DNA of 64,000 nt from Lysobacterales bacterium (GTDB taxonomy: Bacteria; Pseudomonadota; Gammaproteobacteria; Xanthomonadales; Xanthomonadaceae). Within the stretch, counting starts at the first letter, position 1, and each line of letters begins with the position of its first letter. A program made the position numbers and the translations under genes. Under the pieces are notes generated by a model. It saw only the letters and a list, made by a program, of their open reading frames with translations, did not search any database and was not told the origin of the DNA. The stretch is from the NCBI GenBank assembly GCA_014946745.1, contig JADCRD010000003.1, positions 744,001 to 808,000 on the forward strand, given 5' to 3'. Positions 60,148 to 64,000 of the stretch are shown in pieces.

Positions 60148-61197
60148 ATGCATATCACCCCCGAACACCTGGCGCGTCTGCGCGGCATGGGCTGGCGCGA
60201 GGACGCGCCGGCGGCGTCCGCCTACGCCGAAGCGACCGAGGGCCGACTGGCCCGGGTCATCGAGCAGCACCGTTCGGGCTACGTGGTCGACGACGGCGAG
60301 CGCGAGTTCCCTGCGCAGGCCCCGGCGCCATGGACGCGCAAGGGCTTCGCCCCCGAACAGCGCGCGGCGGTTGGTGACTGGGTGCGGCTGAAGCAGGACG
60401 AGGACCTCATCCTCGACTGGCTGCCGCGCTTCGGCGTGCTGAAGCGGGCGGCGGCCGGCGAGCACTACAAGCAGCAGCTGATCGCCGCCAATATCGATCG
60501 CGTGCTGGTGGTCTGCGGGCTCGACGGCGATTTCAACCCGCGCCGGCTGGAGCGCTACCTCGTACTGGTGCGCGGCTCGGGCGCGGAAGCGGTGTTCGTG
60601 CTGACCAAGGCGGATCAGCTCGACGACGAGGACGTCGAGATGGCGATGGACGTGCTGCAGCCGCTGGAAGAAGCCGGTGCGCGCCTGATCGCCCTCAACG
60701 CCCGCTCGCTCGACTCGGTGCGTGTGCTGCATCCGCTGCTGGGGCCGGGCATCACCGCCGTGCTGGTGGGTTCCAGCGGCGCCGGCAAGTCCACGCTCAC
60801 CAACGCCCTGCTGGGCATTGAGCGGCAGAAGACCAATGCCGTGCGCGCCAACGACAGTCGCGGCCGCCACACCACCACCCACCGCGCCCTGCTGCGTCTG
60901 CCTTCCGGCGGCTGTCTGATCGACACCCCCGGCATGCGCGAGCTGAAGCTGACCGGCGAGGAGACGCTGGACCGCAGCGGCTTCGACCGTATCGAAGCGC
61001 TGGCCGCCGAGTGCCGATTCCGCGACTGCCAGCACGAGCGCGAACCCGGCTGCGCGGTGCAGGCCGCGCTGGAGGCCGAGGAGATCGATCCGGGCGCGCT
61101 CACCAACTACCGCAAGCTGCAGGGCGAGCTGGAACAGGCGCGGCAGGTGCTGAAGCAGCGCGAGCGCCAGGGGCCGCGCGGCCCGCGGCGGCGCTGA
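60148..61197 (+). CDS. rsgA: Ribosome small-subunit GTPase RsgA
   Basis: A 349-residue, circularly permuted GTPase. The motifs come in the order G4 LTKAD (152-156), G1 GSSGAGKST (208-216), and G3 DTPG (259-262). The C-terminal zinc site is CRFRDCQHEREPGC. The N-terminal OB domain (ARVIEQHRSGYVVDDG) contacts 16S rRNA. RsgA matures the 30S subunit. It is a single gene with a possibly leaderless mRNA. Confidence 0.95.
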   Translation: MHITPEHLARLRGMGWREDAPAASAYAEATEGRLARVIEQHRSGYVVDDGEREFPAQAPAPWTRKGFAPEQRAAVGDWVRLKQDEDLILDWLPRFGVLKRAAAGEHYKQQLIAANIDRVLVVCGLDGDFNPRRLERYLVLVRGSGAEAVFVLTKADQLDDEDVEMAMDVLQPLEEAGARLIALNARSLDSVRVLHPLLGPGITAVLVGSSGAGKSTLTNALLGIERQKTNAVRANDSRGRHTTTHRALLRLPSGGCLIDTPGMRELKLTGEETLDRSGFDRIEALAAECRFRDCQHEREPGCAVQAALEAEEIDPGALTNYRKLQGELEQARQVLKQRERQGPRGPRRR

Positions 61198-61655
61198 GTG
61201 CACATCGCCTCAGCCTGATCTGGGGTGGGCTGGCGTGCGCGGGAGCCGTGGCCCAAGCCGGGCAGGGGTTTCTTGGTGATCGCTCATCCTCATGCCGCTC
61301 CGGTACGACAGTTGCTGTCACCACTCTGGCCGACTCGATATGCCGAGCGGCGAGCCAGCGGTTAGCCGCGCGGGCTTGGAGGGAAGGTCTGATCGACGCC
61401 ACCCTGGCCCTGGTCAGGCGGCGCGAATCCGGCGCCGGCCGGGATTCGCGCGTGCTGGATCCAGCGTTCTGGATCCAGCGTGCTGGATCAGGCGCATGCC
61501 TGCTCGATCCGCGCGCGCGCCGTTCCCGGTGTGCGGGAAGCTGCGACGAATCAGGGCGTTGCTAGTCGAATCCCGCCTTGCCGACCCCCACTGCACCGCG
61601 AGTGCGACAAGCCGCTGGCATACTCCGCCCCCTTTGCTGCCACGCGACACTTCCC
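61198..61655. other. Intergenic region before trpE
   Basis: CTGGATCCAGCG-type segments repeat three times at about 61456-61492. CATACT followed by CCGC (61619-61628) is a candidate -10 for trpE, 28 bp before its GTG. No Trp-rich leader peptide is seen, so attenuation is not evident. No gene is supported. Confidence 0.45.
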
Positions 61656-63131
61656 GTGATCACCGCCGCCGAATTCGATTCGCTCGCCGCCCAGGGCTAC
61701 AACCGCATCCCGCTGGTGCGCGAGCTGCTGTCCGACCTCGACACGCCCCTGTCGGTCTACCTGAAGCTGGCCGACGGGCCCTACGCCTACCTGTTCGAGT
61801 CGGTGCAGGGCGGCGAGAACTGGGCGCGCTACTCGATCATCGGCCTGCCCGCGCGGCGCGTGTTCAGCCTGCGCGGCAGCACGCTCAGCGTCGAGGACTG
61901 CGGCGCAGTGGTGGAGACCCGCGAGCTGGCCGATCCGCTGGCCGAGATCGAAGCCCTGCGCGCCTCGTTCAAGGTGCCAAGGCTGGCGGGGCTGCCCGCC
62001 TTCACCGGCGGCCTGGTCGGCTACTTCGGCTTCGAGACCATCGCCTGGATCGAGCCGCGCTTCGCGGCCTCGGACCGGCCCGACATGCTGGGCACGCCGG
62101 ACGCGCTGCTGATGTTGAGCGAAGAGGTCGCGGTGTTCGACAACCTCCACGGCAAGCTTTACCTGGTCGTGCACGTCGACACCGCCGAGCCGCAGGCCTA
62201 TGCGCGCGGCCTGCGCCGGCTGGATGCGCTCACCCATCGTCTGCGCATGGGGGCGCCGAGCTATCCCGAGGTGCTGGATCCCTCGGCCGTGTCCGAGGCC
62301 GATTTCGTCAGCGGCTTCACCAAGGAAGGCTTCCTAGCGGCAGTGGATCGCTGCAAGGATTACATCCGCGCCGGCGACATCTTCCAAGTGGTGCTCTCGC
62401 AGCGCATGTCGATCCCGTTCCGCGCGCGTCCGGTCGATGTCTATCGCGCGCTGCGCGCGCTGAACCCCTCGCCCTACATGTATTTCCTCGATCTGGGCGC
62501 CACCCAGATCGTCGGCTCCTCGCCGGAGATCCTGGTGCGCCTGGAGCAGGGCCGCATCACCCTGCGCCCGATCGCCGGCACCCGCCCGCGCGGCGCCACG
62601 CCCGACGAGGATGCGGCGCTCGAGGCGGACCTGCTGGCCGACCCCAAGGAGCGCGCCGAGCATCTGATGCTGATCGACCTGGGTCGCAATGATGTCGGCC
62701 GCGTCTCCAGAACGGGCAGCGTCAGCGTGCCCGACCAGTTCATCATCGAGCGCTATTCGCACGTAATGCACATCGTCAGCCAGGTCGAGGGCGATTTGGC
62801 CGAGGGCCTGGATTTCGGCGACGTGCTGCGCGCCACTTTTCCGGCCGGCACGGTCAGCGGCGCACCCAAGATCCGCGCACTCGAAGTCATCCAGGAGCTG
62901 GAGCCGGTCAAGCGCAACATCTACTCCGGCGCGGTCGGCTACCTCGGTTGGCACGGCGATGCCGATACCGCGATCGCGATCCGCACCGCGGTGATCCAGG
63001 ACGGTCGCCTGCACGTGCAAGCCGGCGCCGGCATCGTGTTCGACTCCGATCCTGAGAAGGAGTGGGAAGAAACCCTCAACAAGGGGAGGGCGCTGTTCCG
63101 CGCCGTGGCGCGGGCGGCGGGAGGGCTGTAG
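61656..63131 (+). CDS. trpE: Anthranilate synthase component I
   Basis: A 491-residue enzyme that turns chorismate and ammonia into anthranilate. [19 protein letters not shown] has the Trp-binding Glu-Ser. [47 protein letters not shown] and [20 protein letters not shown] hold the active site; [18 protein letters not shown] and [20 protein letters not shown] close it. The GTG 61656 is used since [19 protein letters not shown] is the normal N-terminus. The trpG partner is not next to it in this window. Confidence 0.95.
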   Translation: MITAAEFDSLAAQGYNRIPLVRELLSDLDTPLSVYLKLADGPYAYLFESVQGGENWARYSIIGLPARRVFSLRGSTLSVEDCGAVVETRELADPLAEIEALRASFKVPRLAGLPAFTGGLVGYFGFETIAWIEPRFAASDRPDMLGTPDALLMLSEEVAVFDNLHGKLYLVVHVDTAEPQAYARGLRRLDALTHRLRMGAPSYPEVLDPSAVSEADFVSGFTKEGFLAAVDRCKDYIRAGDIFQVVLSQRMSIPFRARPVDVYRALRALNPSPYMYFLDLGATQIVGSSPEILVRLEQGRITLRPIAGTRPRGATPDEDAALEADLLADPKERAEHLMLIDLGRNDVGRVSRTGSVSVPDQFIIERYSHVMHIVSQVEGDLAEGLDFGDVLRATFPAGTVSGAPKIRALEVIQELEPVKRNIYSGAVGYLGWHGDADTAIAIRTAVIQDGRLHVQAGAGIVFDSDPEKEWEETLNKGRALFRAVARAAGGL

Positions 63132-63310
63132 CGGAGCCTGCGGCAGCTACAGCGCATGGGTCGCTGAAGCCAGAATTCCGTTGCTCTCCAATGGCCGCGC
63201 CTGCGCCAGCCTTGCTGACGAGAATTCGCCTCGGCGCTCACCGAAGCGCGCTCTTGCGAATCCCCAATCCCCAATTCCGAATCCCGAATCCCAGCGCGCC
63301 GCAGGCGCGC
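63132..63310. repeat. GGGATTC-type repeat in the space after trpE
   Basis: CCCCAATTCCGAATCCCG and variants occur at 63258-63292. No gene or clear terminator is seen. Confidence 0.5.
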
Positions 63311-63895
63311 CTACACCATCACCTGGCCGTGCACCCGGGCGATCCGCGGCCGCACGCGCCAGCGCTTCTCGCCTTCGCCGCGCTCGAACAGCCGGTAGCG
63401 GGGCAGTGCGCCACCGTGCAGGTGCAGGGTGATCGCCCAGTGCTGGCTGCTCAGGTTGCGGCAGCGGTGGGCAAGGCTTTCGCTGCGCTCGAACCACAGC
63501 GCGTCGCTCTCGCCCAGCCACGTGATTTTGCGCTGGCTCGGGGGTTCACCATCCGCGCCGATCGCGTACTCCTGCACCTCCAGCGAGCCCTGCAGCACCA
63601 GCTCCATGCCGTAGTCGCCGCTCATCGAATTGACCGGGGTCACGTGGCCAGGCGGCCAGATCAGCAGGGTCGCGCTGTAGGCCGGGCGCTTGGAATCGAG
63701 GATCAGCAAACGCGTGAACCCGCGCTTGGCGCGACCGCGCAGGCCGTTGATCTGCTGTTCGTAGCGGCCGTCGGAGCCGAGATGCACGACGGCGCCGAGT
63801 TCGCGCGCGAGCCAGGCGAGGTCCGGCTGCGGGCCGCGGATGCCGTCTTCCAGCACCGAACGCAGCAGGGAAACCAGTCGCGGTGTGCGAGCCAT
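63311..63895 (-). CDS. Cupin-fold, cysteine-dioxygenase-like protein
   Basis: A 194-residue protein. ATLLIWPPGHVTPVNSMSGD followed by YGMELVLQGSLEVQEY is the double-stranded beta-helix pattern, where the family has metal-binding His residues; here His in PPGHVTP is kept. ESLAHRCRNLSSQHWAITLH holds further His residues and HLHGGALPRYRLF ends the barrel. Its substrate is not known. ATG 63895 is used; an in-frame start at 63913 would add six residues. It converges with trpE. Confidence 0.65.
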   Translation of the reverse strand: MARTPRLVSLLRSVLEDGIRGPQPDLAWLARELGAVVHLGSDGRYEQQINGLRGRAKRGFTRLLILDSKRPAYSATLLIWPPGHVTPVNSMSGDYGMELVLQGSLEVQEYAIGADGEPPSQRKITWLGESDALWFERSESLAHRCRNLSSQHWAITLHLHGGALPRYRLFERGEGEKRWRVRPRIARVHGQVMV

Positions 63896-64000
63896 GGGGC
63901 GCTCCTTGCGCATGACGAGCCGCTAGGAGACCACCGCTCGCGTTAAGCCCCTGATAAGCAGGCGTCGGCTTGATGTTTGTTCACGCCGCAGCGGGCGCTG
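63896..64000. other. Right end of the window, no gene seen
   Basis: The last 105 bases hold the upstream side of the cupin gene. No conserved coding frame or site is evident. Confidence 0.4.

Overview
The window is high-GC DNA from a gammaproteobacterium, most likely of the order Lysobacterales (Xanthomonadales). The main reasons are a xanthomonadin/aryl-polyene pigment cluster that includes a XanB2-type chorismatase, the dense G+C-rich intergenic repeats, and the overall set of host genes. I cannot name the species.

Region 1 (1-19193) reads as the right-hand part of a genomic island. It carries a 5-methylcytosine DNA methyltransferase with a divergent XRE regulator, decayed IS66 and IS200/IS605 remnants, and YegP- and HAD-type accessory genes. 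It also carries a beta-family/sce7726 pair, an XRE-ImmA/IrrE-PIN operon, an SF1 helicase facing an HNH-type zinc-ribbon protein, an orphan DUF1778 antitoxin, a PIN-AbiJ pair and an NYN-domain protein. This is the content of a defence island. It stops at an abrupt boundary at 19193/19194 inside comM (yifB). There the element ends in ACA (TGT read inward) and two adjacent 20-bp direct repeats lie just inside. That layout fits a Tn7-family element of the comM-targeting kind. The transposition genes and the other half of comM would lie left of the window.

Region 2 (19194-40013) is ordinary chromosome: truncated comM, ubiK, a lipoprotein hydrolase, rarD, two FtsX-type ABC permeases, dusB, a GAF-PAS-GGDEF-EAL protein, metB, a membrane-anchored DJ-1/PfpI protein, a two-component system, a methyltransferase, an ABC-F ATPase, tRNA-Asn, a FimT/GspH pseudopilin and uvrB.

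Region 3 (40014-56925) is an aryl-polyene/xanthomonadin-type cluster. XanB2 makes a hydroxybenzoate starter. An acyl carrier protein, ketosynthase, chain-length factor, FabG and two hotdog dehydratases would build the polyene. A LpxL-like acyltransferase, GT2 glycosyltransferase and two halogenase-like flavoproteins would tailor it. A LolA-like protein and an MMPL exporter would move it to the outer membrane. The cluster has unusual repeats: arrays of four 77-bp palindromic units at both ends in opposite orientation, a 92-bp triplication at a coupled stop/start junction, and two inverted composite hairpin elements with short tandem repeat tails, one of them a 13-bp array of about 34 copies.

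Region 4 (56941-64000) returns to housekeeping and accessory genes: a YdcF-like protein, an aldo/keto reductase, a DUF4345 protein, rsgA, trpE and a cupin-like protein. GGGATTC runs and GGGTGGGTC hairpins are scattered through the intergenic spaces. Several promoters share a -10 box followed directly by CCGC.
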